In this document: one piece after another, positions 11,644-21,300 of the stretch | How positions within the stretch are numbered: position 1 is the first letter of the stretch | Layout of the letters: every line of letters starts with the position of its first letter | Source of the DNA: Cavia porcellus | Taxonomy: Eukaryota; Chordata; Mammalia; Rodentia; Caviidae | NCBI RefSeq assembly: GCF_034190915.1 | Contig: NW_026947500.1 | Span: 16,304,501-16,368,500 of the forward strand | DNA length: 64,000 nt | Direction: 5' to 3' | Translations under genes and position numbers: made by a program | The notes under the pieces: generated by a model | What the model was told of the DNA's origin: nothing | Databases searched by the model: none | Seen by the model: only the letters and a program-made list of their open reading frames with translations

Positions 11644-12371
11644 AGAGAAAAGAATTTAAAACTAATTTAAAAAAGGAAAGTTTGATGATCTGAGAATGCA
11701 AGTCTAGGTCAATAAACTACATGTGTTTTAATCATGTTATTATTCAGAACTTTTTAAATAAAAACCTGCACTGCTGTGTAGTTCTGTTTACCATTGTGAG
11801 GATATCTAACACCATAACAGATGCAAATGACTGTAAACACCTACATATTTGCTGTGGCCTGATAAAGGAGACCCTGCACACACCAAGCCCTGTCTGTGAG
11901 CTTGCTGCCCTGGGTGGGAATCTTCCTCTGTTTGGTCAGGAGTTCTATATTAAAGGCCCCTTTGCATAGCTCCAGCTGATGAAAAAACCCCACCAGCACC
12001 AGGGAACCCTTCCTGTCACTGAGTTGTGTGATGGCTTACTGATTATGCAGGTGAATTGGGTCATTTTCCTGATTCATCAAAGGAATCATTTTCTAAATGT
12101 ATATGGTATTCTTTGCTTTGAGTTTTATTTAGTATCTAAACAGCATTTTTAGTACCAACATTATATTTAAAGGATATCGCTCATTTTTCAAATTGTGCCA
12201 GAACAGGACCATTCCTGGTGTTTGCTGAGGTTCATATCCCCCCAACCACATCCAGGGGCCATGGTTTATGCTGTTTCAAAGTACATAAAAGTGCCACAGC
12301 ATCTGCTTGGACCTTGTTCTGTCTTCTGCTCACAAAAGATTGAAAAAATACATCGTCTTTCCCCAGATACC
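11644..12371. other. Unassigned sequence
   Basis: No gene seen. Short plus-strand frames at 11721-11969 and 12195-12377 have no recognised motif. The right part leads into an LTR-like block. Confidence 0.4.
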
Positions 12372-12745
12372 TTTTGAAAGAGTTGCTGGCCCAGACCGGA
12401 CACTTTAACCAGGAGAAGCCTCAGCCAAATTAAGGAGCTCCTGCCTCCCCCGCCCCTTAGAGATTTACCTGTAACCCTATACCCCCATCCCTAAGAACCT
12501 GCCTCTGGCGCCAAACGTGTGCCAATGGGCATCCCTGATGCCCTTTGGGGTCCACCTCAGACAGAGGCTACTTATGGACCTCACTCCACGTGTTCAAAAA
12601 AGAGTGTGTTCCAGAGAGAGACCACCGGCCCCGGGGTGGAGATGCTGCGCCCCGGGGGCCGGGGGGGGGGTCTCTCCCCGCATTCCCGAAATAAAGGTTA
12701 CTTATATTTTATACTTCTTATCTTTGCAGCCACCGCCGCCCACTC
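12372..12745 (+). mobile_element. Possible ERV1-class LTR
   Basis: The block opens 'tgaaagagttgctggcccag', like many gammaretroviral-type LTRs. It becomes GC-rich and carries 'cgaaataaaggttactt' (a poly(A) signal at about 12688-12696) followed by a T-rich stretch ending 'tctttgcagccaccgc'. A very G-rich segment (12650-12670) precedes the poly(A) signal. There is no matching second LTR, primer site or target duplication, so this could be unrelated unique DNA. Treat as tentative. Confidence 0.3.
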
Positions 12746-12755
12746 CTTCCACGGC

Positions 12756-12816
12756 AGTCCACTCCACTCCACTCCACTCCACTCCTTCCTTCTCCATTCC
12801 TTCCTTCCTTCCTTCC
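12756..12816 (+). repeat. (ACTCC)n followed by (CCTT)n simple repeat
   Basis: Six units of a 5-bp ACTCC repeat (the first is AGTCC) run at 12756-12785, followed by a CTTCC/CCTT-rich pyrimidine tract. A 106-codon plus-strand frame (12519-12839) passing through it owes its repetitive C-terminus to this array. Confidence 0.92.
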
Positions 12817-12887
12817 CATCCTCCCCTTCTCAGACCTAACACCTTTCTGGTTCCCTGAAGGCAATCTTCAAAATGCTGGAAGCTAAA

Positions 12888-12990
12888 GTTTTTCTTTAGA
12901 GACAGGGTTTGCTAAATCCCTAACCTGCCCAGGCTGGGTATGAACTTGAAACCTACCCTGCCTCTGCATGCAGTGTTGGGATCACAAGCC
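12888..12990 (-). mobile_element. B1 SINE fragment, minus strand
   Basis: Plus-strand blocks 'agagacagggtttgctaaat', 'cccaggctgggtatgaactt' and 'gtgttgggatcacaagcc' are the reverse complement of B1 3', middle and 5' parts. It is diverged and truncated before the extreme 5' end. Confidence 0.75.
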
Positions 12991-14464
12991 AGCCTGGAAA
13001 CAAGTCTTACTGAACATTCCCATCCTGAGCCGTAAACGGCTTTTTAAAAATCCTTCAGATGAAAGATTTGGGTTCAAATCATTCCTGCTGCCCACACCTG
13101 AAGCTGGTAGGCAGCCCACCCCACACGGACACTCACGCTACCCCTTCCCTCTACGCCCACCCACACCCACAGAAGCAGCAACTGAAGCTCTAGCGTCTCA
13201 CCCAGACAGAAACCACTAAATAAAATCAGCATGACTTGAAAATAATGTCTAATAAATTAAAATGGAGACAAAGAAGAAAAAAAGAGTCAGGAAAGGATAT
13301 TGCAAAGAGTGGGGAGCTTCAAATTAACTGTATTTAGTATTCTTAAGGGTGAAACGTGCAAGCAATGAATTAAAAGGTTGAAGACAAGGGTTTGGAAAGC
13401 AGGAGGAGAGAGGACTTGGCAGTGTGAGAGTGGCCAATACAGGATTCCTGTGACCTGTGGCCAAGCCAGAGGCCAGCAGAGTAGTCAGGCAAAGGCACAG
13501 AAGCCCTTGAAGGAATGTCCCCAAGAAGGAAGAGAAAAAGAAAACGGCAACTTGGTGCATTTACCTCTGTTCGAAGGAGCTTTCCAGTTTGCTCAAAGGG
13601 TGTAGGAATAATAGCCCACTGGAACTGGCAGACCCTTAGAGTTTCCTCTCCCCATTAATGTGCGCTGCAGCGCTGAGGGCTCTGAGTAGCAGTTCCTTGC
13701 CGTGTATCCAGGCTCTTCCCCTGTGTCCCGGACCTGCAGCACAAAAGCAGAATGTCAGACTCAGCAAGCATCCTGCCAAGCAAGGAGGTGGCATTCTCCA
13801 CTCCCGACGGACACTCCAGCTGCACAAGTGATCTTGTAGGCACTAATCTGGGTGAGGGGAGAACACACAGCCCTTTCTCCTCTTCCCAAAATATGGGGAG
13901 AAAGACAAGTGGCTCCCTACTAGGAACACTGTCCTCCTCTCATCATGCCCCACCTCTCCCTCAGTCACCGATGAAATCAGGACGCAGGGAATCAGTAAGG
14001 ATGGGGTGACGTGACAGCACTCTCACTCTGAGTGCCTGCCCCCCTGGAGCCCAGAGGTGCTAACTAAGGCTCCTTGCAAGCCGGGACCCTTGGTTCCCTC
14101 CCAGATATCCTGAGTCGGACACTTGGGTGCTGGGTGCTGGGCTTAGCAGCCATTTCCAAGAAGTCGTCAGGTTGTTGTGCTGGCACTGACCTGCTAAGGA
14201 GAGCTGCTTGGAATACTTGGGACTTCTCATGACACGAGGGCTGTAGGAAAGCATGCTTGGAACTACAGAAAACCATGTCACTGTCACATGGCCCAGTGTT
14301 GGTTCAAACAGACATCACTGATCATCAAGCAACTTCATTTCTTCTCATTCACTATTTAGCTACAAGACAAGTGGCAAAAAATTTACTGTTACTTTTGACA
14401 GATGGTAAAATTAAAGCCTAAGGAAGGAAATGTAAAAATAGTCTAACTTTTTCAGAAGAAAAAT
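12991..14464. other. Unassigned sequence
   Basis: No gene or confident repeat seen. Overlapping frames on both strands (13324-13605, 13636-13843, 14060-14287) lack domains. Short A-rich stretches lie near 13260-13290. Confidence 0.4.
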
Positions 14465-14507
<43 letters not shown>

Positions 14508-14509
14508 AC
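14465..14509 (+). repeat. (GAAA)n microsatellite
   Basis: About eleven perfect GAAA units form a homopurine tract with mirror symmetry, the sequence type able to form triplex DNA. Confidence 0.97.
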
Positions 14510-15534
14510 AGTCTTCAATCAATTAATCACAGCTCAATCCAAGTTTATCAAGTATTTGTGGAGGAATCACAACCAGCCACAGTGTATTAGCATCCCCTGA
14601 ATGAAGGAATAGTGTTATTGGACACCATTGCTGACTTCACAGAAGCTAAAACATTCTCAGGATGTGTGTGTGCCCGTGTGTGTGTGTGAAAGGTGGCTCC
14701 AGTGACTTCCAAGAGAGGATATTAGCAAGAACTACAAACAGAAAGCTGAAGAGTGCAGGAAATGACACAGGTAGCAGAGATTAAACAGGTCTGCAAACAG
14801 GGAAAAGCAATGATAATTTCACACTGTGCTCAGTTAATTAATATGAATTTACTATGCAGGATCGATAGGGAGATGTGGAAGACAGCACAAGATTAAACTC
14901 AAAAAGGTATTAAGAAATCGACATTGGTCATCTAAGCCAAAGGAGATAAAAGCTTGCTAAGAATCTATGCTAGATCACAAGAACACTGGATGGTCTAATT
15001 AAGTAAATATATAATAACTAGAAAATTAATTTAACAGTGTGGACACTGATGGAGTTCATGTTCAGAGATGTTCCACTGAAAAAGACCTTTTCACTTAACT
15101 TCATTTTAAATATGATACTGTTCATGCTGCTGACTTATGCTATGGAGTTATATGCAGTATCCTCCTCTCCTGCTGGAAGTACCCTTGATTATTTTGTCCT
15201 CCAAGGCTTACCATGGCTTAATGACCATGGAAACTCATTTCTAGAGTCTGTGAAGATGTGATTATGAAAACAACGAGGGACTGGCTTTTCTTTCACCTAA
15301 ATATCACAGCAATAAATGATCTTGAATGTGTTCTTTGAACATCCATCAGACAATCATGATCTATTTACACATTCACTGATGGAGATTAGAACAGAATATG
15401 ACATAATTTTTCAGGCTTCAGTGGAGGTATAACAGATATAAAACGTCCAAATTTTGAGGCTTAAAATGGGATGTTGTGACATTTGGGGAATTTATACATA
15501 ATGTACAGCAGTTCAGTGATATACTCCAAAAACT
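14510..15534. other. Unassigned AT-rich sequence
   Basis: No gene seen. A 74-codon frame at 15037-15261 encodes a hydrophobic stretch but has no recognisable family. A short interrupted TG tract lies at about 14663-14689. Confidence 0.4.
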
Positions 15535-15790
15535 ATGTGGTACCCTAATCCCTGAAAGTCATCAGTATACTCTTACCTGAAGATGAAATTCGGGTAAGGA
15601 TCTCAAGATAAAATCATCCTAGATTATCTGAGTGGACCCTAAGTCCCTTATCCTTAAAAGAAACAAGAAGAGAAGACTTAGAAGAGGAAGGGGTTATGGA
15701 AGAATGGAACAGAAGTTGGATTCAGATGCTGCAAATCGAGGAACCCCTGGAACCCCCAGAACTTGCACAGGGTGGAGGGAGGCAGTGTCT
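15535..15790 (+). mobile_element. MLT1-type LTR (ERVL-MaLR)
   Basis: Blocks in MLT1 order are 'ggtaccctaatccctgaaag', 'gtaaggatctcaagataaaa', 'atcatcctagattatctgag' and 'tggaccctaagtccctta'. These match the conserved 'ctggattatccgggtgggccc' neighbourhood of MLT1 LTRs. The 3' part with the poly(A) signal is weak or missing. It lies next to a MaLR LTR in the opposite orientation. Confidence 0.65.
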
Positions 15791-15794
15791 TAGA

Positions 15795-16085
15795 TACTGT
15801 TCTCTCCTTGCTGAGGCAAAACACCGGACACCCACATTAAAGACAGAAAGGCTTATTTAGCTCACAGTTTGTGGAAGTTTCAGTCCATAAGCAGCAGGCT
15901 CCAAGGCAGGGTGCGAGGAACAGGGGCGACAGTTCAAGGCGGGAGAAGACAGCAAAAAGCAACAAGAATGAAAGGTTGGGGGGAAGAACAAGCTTCTTTC
16001 CCTGCCTTGTACTGGAAGCAGGCTGCGCCCAAGGGGGAGCGCAGCACTCGCCCTGTCTCCCTGCCCTCCTCCTGGCACTGACTTC
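15795..16085 (-). mobile_element. ERVL-MaLR LTR (3' half), minus strand
   Basis: 'ccttgctgaggcaaaacacc', then 'ggcttatttagctcacagtt', then 'gaagtttcagtccataagc', is the reverse complement of the MaLR LTR end, where sense blocks read 'actgaaac...tgtgagcc', an AT-rich segment, then 'gtgtttt...cagcaagg'. The left edge is clear and the right edge is vague. Plus-strand frames at 15857-16119 fall inside it and are not genes. Confidence 0.65.
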
Positions 16086-17041
16086 CTGCGGGAGAAGCTG
16101 CGTTAAGTGAGCGCAGCACTTGAGAGGGATCTTACACCTTCTGCTAGTGCTTTCCAGAACGCACAGGAAGCCGGCAATTTTCCACGCTCTATTTTCCCCT
16201 CTGTTTCCCAGGCCTGTGCTTGCTATCTGTTCCCTAAAAGCACTCAGGTTTTTTGTCGTATAAATCATAGAAAGGAGAAGATGAAGATCAGGCTTCTGAA
16301 TTATTCCTTCCCTGAAGCAAATATTTTGTCATTAAATACAGAGGCAGCGGATTTACTGATAATCACCAGTAGGGTTTGAAAGGGTGTCTCTGCCCTTCCC
16401 AGTTGTCTTGGCTGCTTTTAAATAAAGTTCCTATACAGTTAAAAGGAGAATGTTTAGGACGAGAAACAAAGAAACAGGGCAAAAGATCCAGCAGGTAATT
16501 CTTACACATCGCCGCCCTGAAGAACCAATGTACACACATAATAACGACAGGAGTGAAAGGAAGACCAGGGTCCCCTGCCTGTGGTGCAGGGGCTCATCCT
16601 GGGGCACAGGGTTCCAGGGACACCACGGCGCCGCCCGCCAAGCGCGCTGTGCGTAACTCCTGCCTAGGCACTGCGCTCCAGAGACACAGTGACGCCCACT
16701 CAAGCGGCTCACAGGGGACAGTCACGCAGGGAGAGGACGGAGCCTCTCAGGTGCCTTCGCCCTGTGACATCTCCCCAGGGCACCCGCACCATTCGGCTTA
16801 GTGGCAAAGTTTCCAAAAATTTTAATTTCTAAAGGTCAAAGCAGTGCAACGCCCATGGCTCCTCTGCTGGCCTGACGTGGACTGAGGTGCCTGGATCCCT
16901 TGCATTAGATCCTGAGGCACCTTGGGGAGGGACGCTGCGGCTTCCAGGCCTCAGCAGATGAGCTCCGAGGGAAGGGGCCAAACCCAGGTTAAATATCTAA
17001 CGGTTTCTCCCCCATGAGAACCTAAAGTATCAATAATTTAT
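16086..17041. other. Unassigned GC-rich sequence with scattered CpG
   Basis: CpGs concentrate at about 16620-16740 ('cacggcgccgcccgccaagc'), but the stretch is short and I see no promoter motif set or exon. Frames at 16431-16712 (minus) and 16553-16801 (plus) overlap and have no recognised domain. Confidence 0.4.
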
Positions 17042-17114
17042 TTGTACCGGGGATAACTCACGACCTCGCGTATGGCGGGTAGGTGCTTACTTTAGCCGCT
17101 GAGCTAAATTGGCC
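17042..17114 (-). mobile_element. ID-like tRNA-derived SINE, minus strand
   Basis: On the minus strand it reads 'ggccaatttagctcagcggc', then 'taaagtaagcacctacccgc', then 'cgcgaggtcgtgagtt', ending 'ccccggtacaaataaat'. Its 'gcac-ct-cc', 'gcgaggtc.tgagtt' and 'ccggtac.aataaa' blocks resemble the ID at 22217 rather than the commoner type at 2019, so both may belong to one subtype. CpGs are unusually well kept. Confidence 0.68.
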
Positions 17115-17607
17115 TGCACAGTAGTAATTAAGCACAAAACAGAAGTCAAGGGAAGGGGACAGGCCGCTGTTCTGAGGGATTGGAAGGCATTGGGGCTGGG
17201 AGGCGGAGGGCGGGCGGCGGGGAGGGGAATGAATGACGGGTGTCCAGGTGTGCCTGGTGGAAGTACTTAGCACCTGCTGCAAGCATTAACACGAAAATAG
17301 GGAGCACCGAGCCCCCCATTGTCTCCGCTTACTGCAATTCCTCGGGCGCCACCTGCTGGCCACCAGTTTTTTTCTTTCGCTTTGTATCAGATGGATCCCT
17401 AATGCTTCTCTGGGTAGCCAGGGTGTGTCCGGGGTGTTTCACCGCTGCGCTTTTGGAAGCAAAGCCACTGCTCTAAAACAAGCGAGAACACGCGTGCGAC
17501 AGGGCGACAGCGCAAGGGGCCTGCGCGGGAACAAGTGTCACCAGCGAGGGGCCCAGGCTGAGCCCATCCCGAAGAAACCGGAGAGTAGATCTAGAATCTT
17601 AAAATGC
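17115..17607. other. Unassigned GC-rich sequence containing a CTCF-like motif
   Basis: No gene seen. CpG density is above the window's average at 17210-17250 and 17480-17530. The notable element is the CTCF-like motif at 17344-17362, listed separately. Confidence 0.4.
17344..17362 (-). promoter_or_regulatory. CTCF-like binding motif
   Basis: The minus strand reads tggccagcaggtggcgccc. The core 'ccagcaggtggcgcc' matches the vertebrate CTCF consensus (CCASYAGRKGGCRS) at every core position, and the 5' 'tggcca' extends the match. CTCF would bind here as a chromatin-loop or insulator factor. Motif identity is seen directly. Occupancy is inference only. Confidence 0.6.
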
Positions 17608-17662
17608 CCTGTAGTTCAGTTCTGGGGATTTAACCCAGAGCCTTCACAAAGAACTGCATTTT
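17608..17662 (-). mobile_element. ID-type SINE fragment, minus strand
   Basis: 'gttctggggatttaacccag' followed by 'agccttcacaaagaactgc' resembles the reverse complement of the B-box half of an ID SINE ('gggttnaatcccca' sense). The A-box half is not recognisable. A CA-rich stretch follows before the next B1. Confidence 0.45.
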
Positions 17663-17711
17663 CAGTGGGTGCCCGCGCACCCGCATGCTAACACGCACAC
17701 ACAAGCGCATC

Positions 17712-17836
17712 TTTTAAACATAATTGAGATAAGGTCTCGCTAAATCTCTAATTTGCCCAAACTGGGCTCAAAATGATAATCCTGCCTCTACCACTCAGTC
17801 CTGGGATTACAGGCGTATGCTACCATATTTGGCTTA
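17712..17836 (-). mobile_element. B1 SINE, minus strand
   Basis: Plus-strand order 'gataaggtctcgctaaatc', 'tgcccaaactgggctcaaaa', 'cctgcctctaccactcagtc', 'ctgggattacaggcgtatgc' and 'accatatttggct' is a nearly full B1 in reverse. No clean target duplication was found. Confidence 0.85.
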
Positions 17837-17949
17837 AAAACTTCGCTTCTTTTGACCAAATCAAATTCTGGGAATACATCTTTCAAAGGATTAGAGGTAT
17901 GGGCAAATTTGTATGTGTCTGTCTGCTTACTTTAGCTGGTTTACAATAG

Positions 17950-18054
17950 TTTTGTCTATACTGTGTATAGAGATATAGATGAATATACAATGAACAATCA
18001 TTACAAATTTAATTTAAAGTTTTAAAATGGAGAGAATTACAGACATTTTATCGC
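17950..18054 (+). repeat. Unnamed interspersed repeat, copy A
   Basis: This shares about 100 bp with copy B at 19383-19490. Both contain 'atagagatatagatg', 'aatcatta' and 'tggagagaatt' in the same order and spacing, at roughly three-quarters identity by eye. I do not recognise the family. Copy A runs directly into an L1MA-like 3' end, so it may be an L1 3' UTR segment, but copy B lacks that flank. Confidence 0.55.
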
Positions 18055-18235
18055 ATGTTTTATAATGAACTAGAAAAGAGGATCCTGACCATTCCCAACA
18101 AAAAATAATAATAAATGCTTCAGGAAGTGGAAATGTTAATTACCCTGGTTTGATAACTTACACACAATATTCGTGTATCAAATTGTCACACTGTAACCCA
18201 CAAATATGGAAATTAAATATTAAAATAAACAAGTA
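18055..18235 (+). mobile_element. L1MA/L1MB-like 3' end
   Basis: 'gaactagaaaagaggatcct', then 'tggaaatgttaattaccctg', 'gtttgataacttacacacaa', 'ttgtcacactgtaacccaca' and 'aatatggaaattaaat' follow the last ~180 bp of L1MA/MB 3' UTRs, ending in an A/T-rich tail. Confidence 0.75.
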
Positions 18236-19180
18236 TAAAGAGGGTTATGATACAATGGTGTGTATATCAGTAAGCTAAGCCGGGTTAGCTTGTGGGTGCC
18301 ATGTAGACATTACCACTGATTCAGTTTCTCTGTCTGACTTTTGATATTTCTAGACTATATGGTAAATGCCTTTCACCTTTGTAACCAGGTAACTCATAAT
18401 GAATTTAAGCAGACATTTTTATTCAAAATATTTAGCTGCTGTATGGGAAAAAAAAAATCCTATGCTTTACTTCCATCTAGTGGGTACGGGAGAAACTGCA
18501 ATTCAAATCTAAAAGTTCTTAATAGTTTATTTTAAACTAAACCTAAGGAAAAGAGGAGACGTGAATAGCAGCAGAAGAGGAGAGGAAAAGAGAAGAGAAG
18601 AGAAGAGAAATAGGTAAGAGGATTACAGGGAACCCAGCTATGTAACCGCCGTACACAAAGCTCAGAAACATGATACTTTAGACAAAATGTATCACTAGGG
18701 TTTGCACAGATTACACAACCTGTTTTGATAATGACCCTTAATTTGGACTCCATAAATGATGCTGAATTCTCTGTCTTCATCCCCAGTTACCAGTACCTAC
18801 CCCTGGCATCTGCACTCGCGATTCCCACCGGCCATACCTGCCCTGAGGACCTCCAAAGCCCTGCCTGGATGGACCCTTCCTGCTGGGGTACCCTCCTCTC
18901 ACCTCTTCAGACACATTCTTCTCCTTGCCCCTTCAGCCTCTGGTCTTTAAAGACTGTAACATGCGTTCTTTTAAATTTAGAAATCCCACTTTAAATATCC
19001 TCAAGTGGGTTTTGTCATTGAAATCTAAATTCCTTATCGTGCTATGGAGGTCATGTGTGTGCTTCTATCTGCAGAGCCATCATCAGCCTCCCCACATTCT
19101 GAGGCTTTGGGCCTTACTGTGTGCCTTCCCAATTGTCTGCCAAGCTCTCAACCCCGAAAGGGGCTATTCACAGCTGCAGC
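18236..19180. other. Unassigned sequence with a purine tract
   Basis: No gene seen. An imperfect AGAAG/GAGGA homopurine stretch runs at about 18571-18610. Overlapping plus-strand frames at 18725-18994, 18756-18950 and 18925-19200 lack recognised domains. Confidence 0.4.
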
Positions 19181-19690
19181 CTTGTGGTGGTTGTATCTAG
19201 ATATCCACCTAATGTCTCATGTGCCCATAGGTGGGGCTTTTGCTAGGTAACTGGATCGTGGCTATGTGACACTGGATTATTCCACTTATGGGTGTGATGC
19301 TGGGAGAGAAAGCCTGGGGAGAAGAGGTAGGTGGGTCCTTGTGGGTGTGACTGGGAGATAGATAGATGGATAGGTAGACAGATTTGTATATGCTTGTGCA
19401 TAGAGATATAGATGCATATGTAATGCACAATCATTATAACATAAATTAAAATTTTGAAGTGGAGAGAATTGTACACAATTTATTGAGAAACATACCTTCA
19501 GAGCTCACTGCTGCCTGTCTGCCATGCCATGGACTGCTCTCCTCTGTGCTGCCCCTCTGGCACACTGCCCTGCCTTGGAGTCAGTCCACCTTGGACTGAA
19601 ACCTCCACAAACTGTGAGCCAAAACACACCTTTCCTCTTTCATGTTATGGGTGTCAGCTGTTGTGTCTCAGCAATGTGAAAGTAACTAAA
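19181..19690 (+). mobile_element. ERVL-MaLR LTR interrupted by another repeat
   Basis: The 5' part reads 'tggttgtatctagatatcc', then 'catgtgcccataggtggggc'. The 3' part reads 'cttggagtcagtccaccttg', 'gactgaaacctccacaaact', 'gtgagccaaaacacacctt' and 'gtctcagcaatgtgaaagta', the classic MaLR LTR end. Between them, about 19356-19500 is foreign DNA (a GATA-like tract plus unnamed repeat copy B). The uninterrupted relative at 60815-61143 supports this reading. Confidence 0.78.
19383..19490 (+). repeat. Unnamed interspersed repeat, copy B, inside a MaLR LTR
   Basis: This matches copy A (17950-18054) over about 100 bp. It is preceded by a degenerate GATA/GATG tract (19356-19382). It splits the LTR, so it either inserted after the LTR or arrived by local duplication. 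Confidence 0.55.
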
Positions 19691-20865
19691 ATAATCCTCT
19701 TCCATAAAGACCAGACATCTAGAAAAATAGAGATGTTCTTGTAATGGTAGCGCCCTAGGAAATGTTAGCTCCTATAACTAGTACTAAAGGAAATTTTATA
19801 TGGAAAATCTTTACCTCAGTAAAATCTAGAATTAGCTGCAAATATATATTAATTTAACCAAACTTGAATTAAAATATATGCTGCTGAATCATTGGTTAGA
19901 TATTTTTAGAAACTCATATTCTAATTCTGAAAAATAAATTTTTATTCTCTGTATCAGCAGGATTTTGCAGGTATGTGAGACATGAAAGCCAAAGGCAGAA
20001 ATCGGAATTGTATGCACTGATGTAACAATGTAGGAAAAGTTTCAGAGGCGGAGGATGAGAAACAGCAGCCAAGGGAGAGACAGAACGAGGGGTGGCGAGT
20101 TTTAGTGTGACCCATGACAAAAACAAGGCCAGCAGCACACACAGGGAGGGATGCTGATGGCTGGTTGTGAGGACAGGGACCCTGAGGGAGGACACAAGCA
20201 GAGACAGAGGTGCAGCGTGGTCCACACAGCAGGGGAAACCAAAGCTGCAGATGTGACCTCAGACCCAGGAGAGGATGAAATGCAGCTTCACTCCCTTCCA
20301 GGTTGCCGCAACTGAAAAGGGCCGCCCTCTGTGGCCCCTGACCTCTTAGTCCGAGCCTCACTGAGATGCAGATGCCCAGATTGCCAGGTCCTCCCCAGGG
20401 GCAGGGGACAGCCAGTGCCGAGGACAAGGCCAGAGGAAGTGGGCGTACCTCTGCCCCCCGTGGCCCTGGCGGGCAAGGCCTCCCCTCTCTGCTGGACTCA
20501 GCATGGCCCGTGACTGTCTTGTGAGTGTAGAGGGACGAACAGGCCCTGCAGACGCACTCAGAGTGTGGCAAGAAATGCTGGCCGCCCCTGACTGCCTCCC
20601 CGCCCCAACCTCCCCGAGGACAGCGGTACTCACGGAGGAGGGATGTCTGCTTAGACAAGGTCAATGTTTCTTCAAACAAAGGATCAGGAACCACAAGACT
20701 ATCTAGCAAGGTCAGTGAACAAACAGTTATTGATATAAAACTATGTATGAACAAAAAGTATGGAGCTTTATCAGCTATGACACACTCACAAAGAGATCTA
20801 CGGAAGCAAGACTGGCCCAGCAAACGATGAAGAATTAAGACCTGGCCTTACTTAACTAGAGCACT
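19691..20865. other. Unassigned sequence holding the window's longest open frame
   Basis: The minus-strand frame at 19954-20823 has 289 codons, the longest in the window. Its composition is Cys/Ser/Leu/Pro-rich, with no recognisable domain or signal and no convincing promoter context. Another minus-strand frame (20358-20633) and plus-strand frames overlap it. I treat it as a chance frame in GC-rich, stop-poor DNA. No confident repeat was seen. Confidence 0.4.
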
Positions 20866-21300
20866 ATATCATACTCATGGATATAAAGACTCAAGAATAA
20901 GAGAGGACAGTGTCAGAAATCTAGGTCATCTAGATTCAACAACATCCACATTAAAATATCAGCAGGCCATTTTGGGGGGCTGAGGTACCAGGAATCAAAC
21001 TCAGGACCTTGTGCTTGCCAGGCAAGTGCTGTGCCACTGAGCTGAAACTCCAGCCTCAGCAAGTGATTATTATAGATGTTACCAAGCTGATTCTAAAATA
21101 CCACGAAAATATGGAAGAAGAGTAGCAAATTAGAACAGCACCTCTCAACTAGTAAGATACGTAATAAATCTATATTAATTAAGCAGTATGGAAATTGACA
21201 CTGGGACAACGAGGTGAACAGTGAGAAAAGCCACAGGTATGGAAGGAGCACACGTGTGGACACGTGAAGATTCAATTTACTGTGAAGGTGAAACTCTGGG
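20866..21300 (+). mobile_element. L1 ORF2 fragment split by an ID SINE
   Basis: On either side of the ID the plus strand follows L1 ORF2 just after the reverse transcriptase domain: 'ctagattcaacaacatccac' and 'attaaaatatcagcaggcca', then 'aagctgattctaaaatacca'. The following 'attaagcagtatggaaattg' matches the 'acagtgtggtattgg' block. Both L1 ends are missing and the frame is broken. Confidence 0.65.
20970..21058 (-). mobile_element. ID-type SINE, minus strand, nested in L1
   Basis: On the minus strand it reads 'tttcagctcagtggcacagc', then 'acttgcctggcaagcacaag', then 'gtcctgagtttgattcctgg', ending in a C/A-rich tail. A- and B-box-like blocks are both clear. L1 ORF2 sequence flanks it on both sides. 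Confidence 0.88.

Noticed and set aside
16550..17560. CpG island promoter
   Set aside because: CpGs are scattered in two short clusters rather than dense over several hundred bases. There is no first-exon/donor pair, and part of the signal comes from an ID SINE.
17712..17836. 7SL RNA gene
   Set aside because: Only the short B1-type monomer is present, in reverse, with internal changes and no S domain.
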